Positions 23,276 to 35,666 of a stretch of 64,000 bases of DNA are shown here, piece after piece. Origin of the DNA: Biscogniauxia marginata (taxonomy: Eukaryota; Ascomycota; Sordariomycetes; Xylariales; Xylariaceae); assembly GCA_022695795.1 (NCBI GenBank), contig MU404055.1:1364001-1428000 (forward strand). Direction: 5' to 3'. Under the pieces are notes generated by a model. The model was not told where the DNA came from. It ran no database searches and saw nothing but the letters and a program-made list of their open reading frames with translations. Both the position numbers and the translations under genes were made by a program. Numbering within the stretch: position 1 is the stretch's first letter; each line of letters opens with the position of its first letter.

Positions 23276-24412
23276 AAGACATGTTACTGCTATGGACTGT
23301 CTACGCAGGCATCTAACTTGAATTATCATGTGAAAAGATAACTTCGTATCTCTGCCAACATAACGCGATAGATGGTGGAGACTACCCAACTCACCAGGTA
23401 TCAGCCGCTACGAGGCAAAGGCATCTACCGATTACTGCGAATCTTTCGCAACGCTCCTTTCTCTCCATCGACATGTCACTGGCTACTTCTCACCTACACC
23501 CTCATTGGTTCTCTATCCTCACCCATGTCCAAAAATTGCATATCTCGGATCCCTTGCTAAAATCAGGGCCCGACTACCCAGACCGCCCTATCGAGAGATA
23601 TAATAGGTTGCTCCGCGCGGAATCATCCAGATCCATCTCAAAAAGGGGTCTTGCGTGTACCTAATATCTGCTAATGCCGTCTGTTTGTTTAAACGGCGGG
23701 ATTTTCATCACACATTCTCAAACGGGACTGCAAATTTCTTCAGTATGATGTTGGAGATACCTCGGCCGCTAGAAGGAATCTCACCTCTACGCTACATCGT
23801 CGTTTTCGGCTGCTTGGCACTCATGTCGCCATGAGCGAGCCGCGTAAGTCTCTCCCACATCCCGACGACTTTGCGACTAAGATCCCGCCGACAATACTAC
23901 CTAGCCGACTATTTTTCCCTTGTGAATAGGCACAATTGGGAGCTTGGCACATCAATGATTGTTAATCGAGCAAATTGATTGGTCCGAATTTACCTACCCT
24001 TTCTGGCCGACTAACCGATCGCCATCTGGCTTCCTCACCTCCACCTTGATATCAAGTCTGAGGCTTTCAGAATAATTCAAGATGCTTAAACTCAAAATTC
24101 AAGCATGGATGATCGTCGGAATGGCGTCCAATTTAGGAGGGTCGTAAGGCATCGTTGTATTGAATGGGGAACTAGAAAGAAAGCTTTTCAATTTAGACAT
24201 TCCGCGATATGCAAGTTATTCCACGTGAGCATATGTTTACTAGGCGGCTACACTTTGTATATAGGAGATGTAGGAGATATAGGAGTTGAGAATATATAAA
24301 AAGGCGACGTTACCCCATGATGCTTCTAGTAGCCTATCTGATCGCTATCCTGGCCGAGCCCTTCACTCTTTCAGTCACCCTCAGGTTTTATTCTTTTCTC
24401 CCTGTCTCGAAA
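23276..24412. other. spacer and promoter of the intradiol dioxygenase gene
   Basis: No supported gene. The right end carries a TATA element (24293-24304) and, before it, a short tandem TAGGAGAT-like repeat (about 24262-24285). Confidence 0.45.
24293..24304 (+). promoter_or_regulatory. TATA box of the intradiol dioxygenase gene
   Basis: TATATAAAAAGG lies about 110 bases before the ATG at 24413, a reasonable distance for a fungal core promoter. Three imperfect TAGGAGAT-like units lie just upstream. Confidence 0.5.
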
Positions 24413-25710
24413 ATGGTCAATGTACGCAGCCTTGCGGCTTCGTTGGCCCTCGTATCGGCCTTTGGAGAAGTAGTCGCCCATCCCGGTGAGCCTGCGGATT
24501 CAGTCAAGCGAGAACTTGCAGCTCATAAGCGGGCTCGTCCTCACGCTCGCCGGGCTATCAACCAATGCGCGAACTCTCCCAACACCGCGGCCCTCAAGGC
24601 TCGCTCCGTTGCCCGTCGTGCTGCCACTGCTGCTGCGCTCCGTGAGAAGCGTGGAGTGAACGGCCGTGAGTCACTGTGATACGACATCCTGATATGTTCG
24701 TAGTGTGATTAACTTGTCTTCCAGAACGCATGAGGACCAAGAGAGACCAGGAGGATCTTGAGAAGTGGGAACAGGTCGAACACGACAAGTCCGAACTTGG
24801 ATATGACCTCGACACTCCCCTGGATACTATCTTCTCCTCCAACGCTACTTGCACCCTTGTCCCCGAGACCACGATTGGACCCTACTGGGTGTCCGGCGAG
24901 TTGATCAGGGTAAGTAGCCTTTGTACCTAAGACCCCTTTGACGGATATATCGGGAAGTTCTGTTCCGCCTATGATCGGATGCTAACTAAAAGGGGTTTTC
25001 CGTAGACCGACATCACCGACGGTGAGGCGGGTGTGCCTCTCCATCTCGACCTGCAGTTCTTGGACATCAACAGCTGCGAGGCCATCCCCGACATCCTCAT
25101 CGACATCTGGGCCTGCAACGCGACAGGCATCTACTCCGGCGTCGCGTCAGCCGGACAGGGCGGCCTCAACACGACGCACGGCCGAGGCCTCCAGATCACG
25201 GACGCCGACGGCGTAGCCGAGTTCGACACGATCTTCCCGGGCCACTACACGGGGCGGACGCCGCACATCCACGTGCTGAGCACCCAGGAGTCGACGATCC
25301 TGGAGAACAACACGATCCTCGACGACGGCACCGCGACGCACATCGGGCAGATCTTCTTCGACCAGGAGCTCATCTACGAGGTCGAGACGTACTCCCCCTA
25401 CGTGAGCAACCAGCAGCGGCTCACGCTCAACGAGGACGACGGCATCGGCGCCGGCGAGGCCACCGAGGACTACGACCCCTTCGTCGAGTACGTGCGCCTC
25501 GGCGACGACCTCACCGCCGGCCTGCTCGCGTACCTCACTGTCTTCATCGATACGACGGCCAATGTCACCGGCCAGGCTCGCGCCGCGGCCCACTACTACG
25601 AGGGCGGCGGTGTTGCTAACAACAACACTGGCTTCCCCGGTGGTCCCGGCGGCCCCGGCGGTCCTGGTGGTCCTGGCCGACCTCCTAACGGCACGGCCCC
25701 CCCTTTCTAA
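24413..25710 (+). CDS. secreted intradiol ring-cleavage dioxygenase
   Basis: Three exons, 24413-24665, 24725-24909 and 25006-25710, introns 59 and 96 nt (CTAAC branch in the second); 380 residues. The start at 24413 gives a signal peptide (MVNVRSLAASLALVSAFGEVVA) and a basic, Arg/Ala-rich pro-region. The catalytic core follows: Tyr138 in IGPYW and Tyr227, His233 and His235 in YTGRTPHIHV are the two-Tyr, two-His ligands of non-haem Fe(III) in intradiol dioxygenases. These enzymes split catechol-type rings between the hydroxyls to give muconates. Extracellular fungal members lack the dimerisation helices of bacterial enzymes and are linked to lignin-derived aromatics. The last 30 residues are a Gly/Pro-rich repeat (GGPGGPGGPGG) ending APPF, unlikely to be catalytic. 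The third exon is much more GC-rich than its surroundings. Confidence 0.93.
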
Positions 25711-27426
25711 GGGAGCTAGCTACCTTGAGCGCTAGAAGAGAATAGACGATGTTTTCAAGAGAGGGCCAGAGGTGGAGGAGGACCCTGGTTATCTGTACAT
25801 AGTGTAACTCGTTGCTGTACTTACCCTGCAAAGCCTTAGCTTAAACAATTTACCACAGTCGTTACCGTCAACTGAGATGGGTGCTTAAGTGCTTCTTTTG
25901 CGTACCTTATTGTTCTTCCGGATACCCTACCCAAGCACCTCCTACGGCGATGAGAAAGCGTTTGATCCCGAAAATTTTGAGCCTGGAAAGAAAAGATTTT
26001 TACTTCACGCATATCACAGCAGCTGCAAGGCGACGTTACGCTCTGTGCCAAATACTAACCATATTAGCATTAGAGATAATCAATTGAAGCAAGTCCCTTG
26101 AACTACCGATCCATGACTCGATCCTGTATTCTCAGGTCTGCGTCGTTACCTTTTTGTTAATTCCCAAAGATCGCGCCAATCCTATCAAACCTCCATGGCA
26201 CATGGCTGCTTTCAACTTATTACGCGTAATGACCCTTGATGCCGATCCGCAGGTCACAGTAATACATACATAACGGAGGCTACGATGTTGCAACTTCGGC
26301 TAACGAATATAGGCAGAAGCAAAGATTCGGCGGCGCTGCATATGGGGGTTATCATTGATATATCTCGTAGGAAATATATTTTAGATTGACGCAAGTCTTG
26401 AATTCTCCTTTTGTACCAACCTCAAGGGGTTGGTTATAAGAATTGCATGTCAAATCTCATAACTTCTCTCTACATAGGTCTGTTTATTTCATTCGTCAAC
26501 TTTGCCCCCCTCCGCCCTTTTGCCACTAGTCGACGCTGTTCCGCTCATTAAATCGCGTGTATACACACACTGCTGGCACCCTCCGCTATCTCGCCCACCG
26601 GGCTGTTGCCGAGTCCGGCGTAACCTCGCTTCCCGTGACGCGAAGGAGGCGGCGGCGTTAGACAAGAAAGGACGAATTGTCTCTTCCGTGACTTGTGCCT
26701 CGGGAACCACCGTCCGGGCTTTATGCGAACTCCCAGATCCCGAGTCAGAGTTCTAGGGGCAACCTGTTGAAGCAAGCGAACGACCTCGGACTTGGTTGTG
26801 TATGGTAAATTAGGGGTCTCAGGGACAATTTGATAATACTTTATTTTATTACCATGGTGATAATTCGATTAGATATGCAATATTACGAAGATGCTAGCTA
26901 GAGGATTCATAGGTACAAAAGAGAAAAGTCGGACTAGGAAGGAATTGACGATAAGCTCTAGTGGGTGAGGTTAAAGTTGGATTAATGTGTCAAGAATGTC
27001 CATACTTTACAAGATCTGTTTAAGATCTACTGTGATAAACTCTATCTACCCGTTCTACTAAGTAGGTATAGATGTCCCAAGTTTAATCTATGTCTTTTGC
27101 TCCCATTCTTCACTTACACTTGTAAGCAATTGTGACAAGGGCTGCTAGACTTGGAACTGTAGCTTAATTTTAACTAATAATTCTCTTTGGTCAAGGGACT
27201 TAAGAGTCTAAGTTCTCTCCTGAGGTCCTTTAGGAATATGCTGTTTATATATACACGGTTTGCTGCCCGATGCATCTCTCATCCTATGCACGTTGATACC
27301 ATTGAATCCAACCTTGGTATCCATCCCCAATGACCTTCAAGCTCGTGACCAACTAGCCTTGGCGGCGCTTACAGGTGTTATTCCGTGTGACAGCAGTAAT
27401 GCATCTCTCAGGAGGAGATGATATAT
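25711..27426. other. convergent spacer
   Basis: Lies between two converging genes. Short overlapping frames only; no recognisable product, RNA gene or clear element. The first 100 bases are probably the dioxygenase 3' UTR. Confidence 0.45.
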
Positions 27427-28503
27427 CTATATTTCTATTTCGAAGACATCACTATTGAAGCCAAGGCTTCCTGGAGAGACACCATGTACTCTTAATACTA
27501 GCATCTCCTGGAACCTAGGGACGGTTCCTAGATGTTCACCACCGCGCCTCACTTCTTCCCAGAGGCCCTGGCAGAGGCTTTTTACATCTTCCCAGTTCTC
27601 CCCGGCTGAACACCATAGTTCGAGAAAATCCGCACACCAGGTGCTTAGTCCCCATTTCATAGGGAGTTCTCTTCGTTGCCGAATGCGATCCCACTGCTGC
27701 CGGTGCCTCGATGTCTTTGTTGACTTAGGAAGGCTATTTATCAGACTCTCAACCTTTTCCATCTCATTCCTATCGTTGATGTCGATAAGAACATAGTTTT
27801 GGGGGCTGCTGGAATCGTTGCTTTCGGCTCGAGGGACGTCCAAATCTAGCCCTCCTGCCACGAAGCTCACACGCTCCAAGCCAGTGAAAATGGCTGCTGC
27901 TGATTTCATACACGCCTCTCGTATACCGCTATTGGCATCTAGCTTGGACTGTAGAATATCACCAATCCATAAATAAGGTAGCATTAGGTGTTTGACTGAC
28001 AGTGCTTGCACAGATGTCCTCAGCTCATCGTCCCAGTCATTCACATGAAGGTCAGGCATATTCCAGTATAACATATCGCATTCCGTGTCAAACCAAGAAT
28101 TCCTGTATATTTTGTGTGGTATATCGATACCTATGAAGCCCCATAGCTCGGGAGAGATGGTGAGGTAGAGAGGTCCGGATTCTCTCTCCAGGGATAAGAC
28201 ACGGTAGCAGTCTTGGGGTAAATCTTTCGAGCCGAGCAGCTTGTATCTGGCTTCGGAGCAGGACTGTGCAGCCGCTGGGACACGCAAGGGCCTCGTGATG
28301 TGGGCACCTTGACCGCTGAGACGCCCGCCACGCATAGATTCTTCCCTAGACATTAAATACGTCGTTATCTCGAGGATTCGCCGTGGCCGAGTGCAGTCCC
28401 ATATCGCGAGTCTCAGCTCAAGGGGCAAATCGGAGAACTTTGGAAACGACGGGTATGACATCGGATCCGTAACAGCTCCGCCGTTTTCATTGTCGAGGGC
28501 CAT
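27427..28503 (-). CDS. 2EXR-domain protein
   Basis: Single exon, 358 residues, starting at the ATG at 28503. Residues about 19-46 carry the 2EXR signature of large fungal families: FPKFSDLPLELRLAIW followed by RPRRILEI. A second block with Trp/Phe-rich segments (GPLYLTISPELWGFIGID, then DMLYWNM) is typical of the conserved N-terminal half. No membrane segment, signal peptide or catalytic motif is visible. Such proteins are numerous and often lineage-expanded in Pezizomycotina; their function is unknown. The coding frame is intact. A small inverted-repeat element lies about 200 bp upstream of the start and could affect its promoter. Confidence 0.85.
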   Translation of the reverse strand: MALDNENGGAVTDPMSYPSFPKFSDLPLELRLAIWDCTRPRRILEITTYLMSREESMRGGRLSGQGAHITRPLRVPAAAQSCSEARYKLLGSKDLPQDCYRVLSLERESGPLYLTISPELWGFIGIDIPHKIYRNSWFDTECDMLYWNMPDLHVNDWDDELRTSVQALSVKHLMLPYLWIGDILQSKLDANSGIREACMKSAAAIFTGLERVSFVAGGLDLDVPRAESNDSSSPQNYVLIDINDRNEMEKVESLINSLPKSTKTSRHRQQWDRIRQRRELPMKWGLSTWCADFLELWCSAGENWEDVKSLCQGLWEEVRRGGEHLGTVPRFQEMLVLRVHGVSPGSLGFNSDVFEIEI

Positions 28504-29306
28504 TTGTAGAAGAACAATTTGGGGGCTTTGTGGCTACAACTCAAGTTTGCGGGACCTGTGATATGTCGAGAAGAGAGGGAAGCTGATAAATTGGCTTTGT
28601 CGTTACGATGGCAGAACTTTTATAGCAAGTTACGAGGTTCTATTATGAGGTACTACGGGATGTGTAAGGATGATAGTGAGATGGTGTACAATTACCCTAC
28701 GAGGTGCCCTAGGTATTTTATTTATAGGCGGGCCACCGACCGACCGAGCCCCACAACCCACCAGCCCTCAGTTATAGGGTCAGTGGCCCGCCCATAGATA
28801 AGGGCACCTCTCAGGGGAGGGCGTCTACGAAGTAACCTAGAGCTTATCTAATCTTCTATCCCCAATACACACTCCACCGTTAACCACCCACACAGAACAG
28901 CCTCAAATAAAGTATACTATTGCCTTCATGTTCCTCTTAACTGCTCTTTCTTCTTGGAGAAGAGGTCACAATCTACTGGCCAACTCACATGTGATGGGAG
29001 ATACGTGCCATCGGGTACCAAAAGTTTATGTCAATTCATCGACAATCATGGTCACAACCATGTCTACCATACCACTTTTCCATTCCCTGCAAGCTCGCCT
29101 TCTTCATGTCAAGTGAACAACTGGATGGCCCCGACGAAATAGTGCAATATGCAACTGTATTTGGGCCTCGAGAAATGGATCATCCATAGCAAAGTAGAAT
29201 CCACCGTTGTCATACCAGCATCCACCGCCCACGTCGCGTTCTGATGACCGTTCTCCTTAGAAACGCCATCTTTGTAGCATAGGAGAAATTGCACAAAGCG
29301 ACCTAA
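28504..29306. other. spacer with inverted-repeat element
   Basis: Upstream of the 2EXR gene and downstream of the SRR1-like gene. It holds the inverted-repeat element at 28701-28810 and otherwise only short frames. Confidence 0.45.
28701..28810. repeat. 110-bp inverted-repeat element
   Basis: The left arm 28701-28736 and right arm 28783-28810 are complementary. The outer 10 bp (GAGGTGCCCT and AGGGCACCTC) are perfect, and the inner 18 bp match at 16 positions, ending in GGCGGGCCAC and GTGGCCCGCC. The left arm carries an 8-base insertion; the loop is about 46 bases. No convincing target duplication is visible. Possible MITE or a strong hairpin in the 2EXR 5' region. Confidence 0.6.
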
Positions 29307-30741
29307 CTAATCCTTTCGAATGTAGACGGTGAGGCTGTCAGTGAAATGATCTTTGTCGCCAGGGAACGGAGCCTCCTTGTAGCCCTTAACGAGCTCCTGA
29401 GTGCGAGGGGAATCGTTGTCCGTCGTCCAGGGACTACTCACTTCTTGTCAGCTGCCAGATCGCGCAGATGGTATAAACCACGCATAGACTGATGGGACTC
29501 ACCTTAGGTAGCCACCTTTGAAGCTGCGCGGCTGCGCGAGCTTTGCCTCCTCTTCCTCGGGGGTGCTGACCTTCTCCCAGATCATGGCCGTCGGCTTTGC
29601 GAGGTCCGCGACAACCTGCTTGACGGGAACGTTGGGGCTAACCGTGAAGACGAAGGCGTCGTCGTCGACGTAGGTGAAGCCCTCGGCGCCGTAGCAGTCG
29701 ATGACCTTGATTTCTTGACGAGCGAGGATGCGCTTGGTGTCGATACTATACTCGGGGTCCTGCGCATAAATCTGGATGTGTCGGTGAACCTTTTTGCTTA
29801 CGGCGGTGGCGATGGTCAGAGCCGCACAATGCTGGACGACTGTGGCAACCGGAATTAGCATTATTTCCTTTAGGGAGGGAGGAATCCGTAATTCAGCGGA
29901 CGGGGAAAGGGCCCAGGAGGAAAATATATATATATATATAATAATTATATGTCACTTACTCGAGCGGTGATGAGTGGACTTGGGGTCAAATAAGAACTGG
30001 GTTTCGAGATTGCCTAATCCGAAGCAGACGATCCTTTTGGTGTTCATCGGCAGCGCTGAGGTAGAGAGGAGCAACTTGAGGTCAGCACAAGCCTTGCTCT
30101 CGTCCCAAGCAGCCTTCTCCTTCAGCCAAAGGTTCAGAAGCTGAAACTCCGTGAGAGTGTTAGTAGGCAGGGTCGAAGTGCCCTGGCTACAGATGGCAAG
30201 ACCACGCATCGAATTCTTGTCGCGTACCTCGGCCTCGCTGTACAAGAGGTCCTGGTACGTACGAAAGTCGATGATTGGTTTACTAGGATACGGGAAAAGT
30301 TCAGGTCAGTTCTATCTTCTAGATGTAACACATATTTTGTCTCCCTTGATTATTTTGAAATGTGAAGGAAATGAGGCAAGGTAAAGTATGGCAGTCGACT
30401 TACCCAACAGCGAAGCGCGGATTAAGGTCCTGTACCATGACGATGGAATCATCGATGCAGCGGAAAGGGATGACTTTGGGTTCCTTGGTATTGCGAACGA
30501 GAGCCTTCACGTGCTCTTCAATGCCATGGAAGTCCTGCTTGGTCCAGATGCGCGCACCGACTCGGTACAAGGTCTCGACTCGAGATCGGGGAACCAAGGG
30601 CGGCGCGGTGGTCTGCTCCGTCTCGGTAGTTCCAGGAAACTCGAAGTTGCTCATGAAAATAGATGTTGGGCGTGGCTTCGGGAGTTGATACTGAGGTTCG
30701 GTATCATCCTTCAGCCATTGCTCACCAGAGGAGGATTCCAT
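29307..30741 (-). CDS. SRR1-like domain protein
   Basis: Four exons on the minus strand, 30741-30404, 30282-29960, 29839-29503 and 29433-29307; introns 121, 120 and 69 nt; 374 residues. The ATG at 30741 is the only in-frame start after an upstream stop. The core around residues 205-235 reads RIVCFGLGNLE followed, across intron 2, by IVQHCAALTIATAV, the conserved block of SRR1-like proteins. KVIDCYGAEGFTYVDDDAFVFTVSPNVPVKQ and a C-terminal SLTVYIRKD also fit fungal members. SRR1 is known from plants as a light-signalling and clock factor, and yeast and animal relatives exist, but the biochemical role in fungi is unclear. Intron 2 contains an 18-base TA microsatellite (29924-29941). The last exon was placed by frame and splice signals. 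Confidence 0.82.
29924..29941. repeat. TA microsatellite within an intron
   Basis: About nine TA units inside intron 2 of the SRR1-like gene. Confidence 0.8.
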
Positions 30742-32470
30742 CTTGGAGACGTCCTTTTTGTTGCCAGCAGGGGAACTCGTCTTGCTTGCAGATAGCTTGG
30801 TCTAGGTGCTTCGGGTAAAAGGGAGGGAGAGGCAACAAAGGAAGTAAGGGAATTCACACCATGATTTTCAGCGTGTGAAGAAGTGTGGGGGACTGGGAGG
30901 GAGAAAGGGTTTATAGTTTTTGGAAGAAGTCCGTAAAATAAGAGGTTGTGTGAATTATCTCGTGCCCAGGTTATGGAACGACATCATTAGTGTAAAAAAG
31001 AATGAGTAACTACGTGTTTGTCCATAGAAATGCCACACGAGGCTATCGCCGAGTCGTCTCTATGTGGCACTCAAGTACCATTGAGTTGTAGAGAAGAAGC
31101 AGTCGGAGTCTTCCGGCAGCTTCCCTACCCGGCATCTTGGACATCATCTTCCAGTATGGTGGCACTGGAAGGTTTGATCATATATGTCAAGAATGTATTC
31201 GACTTGTGAGTGTTTTACCTCTGAGCCTCTAACCTGGTTGTTCCGTGGAGGTCCCAGAAGGCTCAGCAAGATTACCTGTTGATACAGGCCCCATTTTTGC
31301 ATTACACACTTGGAAATTTGACATGACTCTCACCTCAGAAGTGACTTGTAAGAGCTCGGATCTTGAATAGGGTAGCAATTATAAGGGGGTGTGACTGGCC
31401 ACATGGAATACCATCCCGCCGGGCTTGATATTCTGATACCCTTTTGGACAATAGGGCCATTCACCTCCTATTCGCGTCGCCTTCACTTCGCTGTCACATG
31501 GGCATTCCCAACTTTCTACAATGAGAGCTTGTTGTCTCATGATACATACTCAAGTATCAAAATCGGCAAACCCTCAATGGTATCAGTTTACTAGCTATAA
31601 TAAATCTTAGAAACTATGGTTTAAACTGGAAGTTACTATGCCATAAGGAGTAAGCATATAATAAATATGATGTTATATATAAGTTTGACCCTTTGAAAAG
31701 GAGTTGAAAAAAGGAAATAATGTGATAATTATATTTAATGTGTAAGTTTTATAAACCCCTTGTATGTACCTTGTTTCAAGGGTTTAAAACCCCCAGTTCA
31801 AGTGAATGTAACACATAATTCATCATAGCGATGAAATGCATTGGATAGCCTCATTCACTTATAAGCTCACTTCCTAGGATAAGGACAGATATATCTAGTA
31901 ATAAATTTGCGGTGAGAAAATTGGAAAAGAAAAAAACAAAACAAGGGGTTATGGGCGATGAATAACTTGGTTCTCCCAATATCATCCTTAGGTACTATTT
32001 GATATGCACCTGACCAATGTATCTAAGAACATCGAAGGGAATATCGAAGGGATGATTGAAGTTGCAACTGCCCTTTCTCGGAGTGTCAATGCACCACCAT
32101 TCTTAGTGTCGTATGAATACAAAGTACATGTACTTCCTCTGTGTACATCGATACCTACCTAAAGGTTGTTGCATCTATAATGGGGCGATTCCATTAATAA
32201 CATACGACCTGAATTGTACCACCCTCTTCGACGTCTTCTGTTCTTCGTCTTCGGCTTTCCCTCTTGGCGTTGTCATTGCAACCACTCTCTAAATCACCAC
32301 CCCTCTTACTCGCCATCACCTCTACCTAGCACCCGAGCCTGAGTATGCTAATGATTCATTCTTTTGACCTTTTATTCTATTCCTTTCCTTTCCTTCCAAG
32401 TGAGTACCTGCTCCATCCTACCTAAGAGTGCATTCGCTCCTACTAATCACCCTACAGCGACAGCAATGAG
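30742..32470. other. divergent spacer between SRR1-like and glycosyltransferase genes
   Basis: No supported gene. About 31.6-31.95 kb is AT-rich. The right end should include the glycosyltransferase promoter and a spliced 5' leader. Confidence 0.45.
32400..32457 (+). other. likely 5' UTR intron of the glycosyltransferase gene
   Basis: A GTGAGT donor, a TACTAATC branch-like site and a CCTACAG acceptor bracket 58 bases just upstream of the ATG at 32471. Joining the flanks does not create a longer coding frame, so it would be a leader intron. Confidence 0.5.
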
Positions 32471-32474
32471 ATGA
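32466..32474 (+). promoter_or_regulatory. minimal upstream ORF overlapping the glycosyltransferase start
   Basis: ATG-AGA-TGA at 32466-32474 overlaps the main ATG at 32471. A ribosome starting at the first ATG would read two codons and stop beside the true start, which could allow termination-reinitiation or limit translation. Confidence 0.45.
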
Positions 32475-34039
32475 AGCTCTTCAATATGATACTCTCCCGC
32501 CACCATTACGGTGGCTTCGTCTTGACCACGGTCTGCTTCTTCTTTCTCTTCCTCACTTCGAAACGTCTTGGCGAATGGTCAATCCCAAGACCATTTTACC
32601 GAGTCCCGTCGTTCCGATATCCTTACGACTCCGATCAAGTCGGCGCCAACTCTTCAACCTGGAGCGGTTACGACACTGGGAGACCTCCCCTTCGTCCGTA
32701 TGACCCTGTCTGCGATACCTTCCCCAACGTGTCCAACATCCTTGTGGTAGTCAAGACCGGCGCATCCGAATCCTATGCGAAGATACCTACCCAACTCATG
32801 ACCAACCTTAGATGCGTAGAGGACTTTCTTCTATTCTCTGATATGCGACAGCGTATTGCCGGGTTCGACATACACGACAGTCTTGAAACTGTGGTAGCTG
32901 AGGCCAAGGAAGGGAACGCTGATTTCGATCTCTACCACCGTCAGAAGGCTTGCCCTATCGATCAAGAGAACTGTCATTTTGGTAATGGCTATAGTTCTTC
33001 ATCTGAGGCTTGGAACTTGGACAAATACAAGAACATCCACATCGCCGAGAAAACATACCACATGCGTCCAAATTACGACTGGTATCTCTTCATAGATGCA
33101 GACAGTTATGTATTATGGCACAATCTTTCCCAATGGCTACCCAGACTCGATCCAACCAAGAAGCTCTACATCGGAAGCGTGACGCTCATTGGTGGCTTTC
33201 GTTTCGCTCATGGTGGGAGTGGATATCTCCTCTCGCAAGCTGCGATGCATGAGTTCGTCGGTTCTCGTATGGGCACTGCGAACCGCTTCGACGCGCGTAT
33301 CAAGGATTCGTGCTGCGGTGACTATATGCTAGGAGTCGCATTGAACGAAACAACCGGCATCCATGTCTCTCAAGCCGTGAGTCTTCTCCCTTGCCTTTCT
33401 CCCCTCAATTTAGGCGCACAGAACGTTCCGTTAACGGGAATCAATTGATGTTGACCTTCATAGTGGCCCACGATCAATGGCGAGAAACCTCATACCATGC
33501 CTTTTGGCCCTAAGGAATGGTGTAACCCTATGGTTACTATGCACCACGTTAACTCCGAAGAGATGTCCTCGTTTTGGGAATTTGAGAAGCGATTTTTTCA
33601 TTCTCAGGTGTCTTCTGTAACTCACCAGCGCTCCCTAGTATTCAAGGACATTTACGAAGAGTTTCTTGCCGCCAAACTACAGCCCATGCGCCAAGACTGG
33701 GATAACCTCAGCGAGGATGTACATTACCTCGACCCGGAAGGCGAGCACGATCAGCTACAATTAGCGCGTGCCAAGAAAGAAGGTCTCACGACGGTCGAGA
33801 AGAATGCGCACAAGTCTTTCGAGCACTGCCAAAAGATGTGTGACAAGGTTAAAGATTGCTTCCAGTTTTCATACCACAGCGGGATTTGTGCGTATCACAA
33901 GGGGTTTCTGCTAGGCAAGCCAAAGAAGAAGACAGATAAGGAGAATGAGCGATGGATGAGTGGGTGGGCTATAGACAAGATTAATGCTTGGGTCCAGAAG
34001 CAGGGGCAGTGCAAGGAGCCAGTCTGGCCTAAGGTGTGA
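32471..34039 (+). CDS. GT31-like type II membrane glycosyltransferase
   Basis: Two exons, 32471-33376 and 33464-34039, with an 87-nt intron (GTGAGT, TTCATAG); 493 residues. A short cytosolic N-terminus precedes one membrane segment at about residues 15-28 (GFVLTTVCFFFLFL), giving type II topology in the Golgi. The catalytic part shows YDWYLFIDADSYVLWHNLSQWL, where DAD is the metal-binding DxD; GGFRFAHGGSGYLLSQAAM; DSCCGDYMLG; and, after the intron, WPTINGEKPHTMPFGP with TMHHV. These are the blocks of fungal fringe/beta-1,3-galactosyltransferase-like GT31 proteins. The C-terminal Cys-rich stretch (FEHCQKMCDKVKDCFQFSYH) resembles a PAN/Apple-type fold. The acceptor sugar is unknown. The first exon has an in-frame stop shortly after the intron boundary, so splicing is required. 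Confidence 0.9.
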
Positions 34040-35666
34040 TACTCCGAATTATAGACGCTATGATTGGGTCTAGATATGTATAAAAGATGATGCGGTCACA
34101 GTTAATTGTGCCCCCAGCTAATCTACAATGAGGGTAGAAACGAGGCTACCATATAGTCAATGTTATCGCATAATCCCCGGGTGAATAACAACTCCATATC
34201 ATGCCTGCCACCACAAACACATTTGGAAAACTTCCGATTTCCAAAAAATGATTATCGGCAAATCTACGGGGGCATCAAAATTCTATCTTTCTATTATATA
34301 CGCCACTATAAATCCTACTCCGATAATAAACAATGTCAAGACACCGAGCATTATATGGGAATTATTCTGGCGATATGCTATTCGAGATGGCTTTCACCAG
34401 AATACTATTTGTTGATTCTGAGGCATGGAAGGGCTACCCGATGAGACAGAGGAGAGGAGACCAAGCGTGTAATATACTTATTAATCGTGGTATATACACA
34501 CACATAGGGCTCTGGTGGGGAAAAGAGCCCTGAACAGTACTAAAATACTTTTATACGGAATATTCATCGGCTTTTCTAACACAATAGCCATGACGCGCAG
34601 CAACGTAAAGGGCCGGCTCCTGAGAGACCTAACCTAGCTATGATGGATGAAAACCAGACAGACTATGCAGTAAGAACCCAAGAAATATACGTTACATAGT
34701 ATTTTGATACCGTAACGTGGGACACCGGTCTTCCCCTGATGAAAGTTTTTACTACTTTAAGTGCTTTTTCGATCCATTATTTAGAAATGATATATTAGAG
34801 CCCAAGGTTCGTCGTCTTTTAGTACGGTGAAATATATATTAACAAAAAAAAAAGATGCAACGCACGATAGGATTGATAGTCAAGGTAGGTAATTTTTCCT
34901 AACTATTAATTCAAAATTTCTAGCTTAAGTCGAAATTAAATTGCTTGCGTTAGTTCAAGGACCAAAATAAATGCTCCCATAATACATTTTCTTGACAATG
35001 CCTACCTACCTACACGTGCTCCTTTCGTTGACTCTGCGATATTCTCCCCCGACTACGATGTTCTTCAACATGACTCCCGGCGGCTATATAGAACCCCCCC
35101 TCTCCTCCCCCAAAACCAGTCGTCAACTGTTCTTCCCAATTCTCAGACTTGTTAGCGAGATCCTTCCGATGCAATTGATAGCAACAATGGATGTGGATCA
35201 TCGTAATACCGAATACAGGTCCTATAGACATATCCCATGAATATACTCATGTGGTAGAGGATAATAATAATAATAAAGGGCAAGGGAGCACAAGGACAGC
35301 ACGACGTTTCAAAAATGTAATGGGGGTTGATACCCTCTCATTAATCCATAACTACTTGTTGATAGCCCTAACGAACCTAGGTAATCATGTAGGTAGGTAG
35401 GTAGCTGAATTGGCAACCTACCCTTCCCAATTGGTCCACCCGCGAAATTCCTAACTTAACCAATCTCCTACCCAAATAGTTAAGCATACTCCCTTTCTCC
35501 CTTTTACCGTTGTTCATCATAATACCACCAAACTCCCCCCCCCATTCCTCTCCCCATAAAAAAACAGGATCCTCCACGCGCGCGCGTGCGCGTATGTATG
35601 TGGGCAAGTAACAAAGAGTCCCTTCTAATCCCTAACGGTGTTGGGGGGGGGGGAAGAAAGGAACCC
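34040..35666. other. convergent spacer
   Basis: AT-rich in its first half, with a TAGG tetranucleotide run at about 35388-35404 and a G-run at about 35643-35652. No supported gene. Confidence 0.45.
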
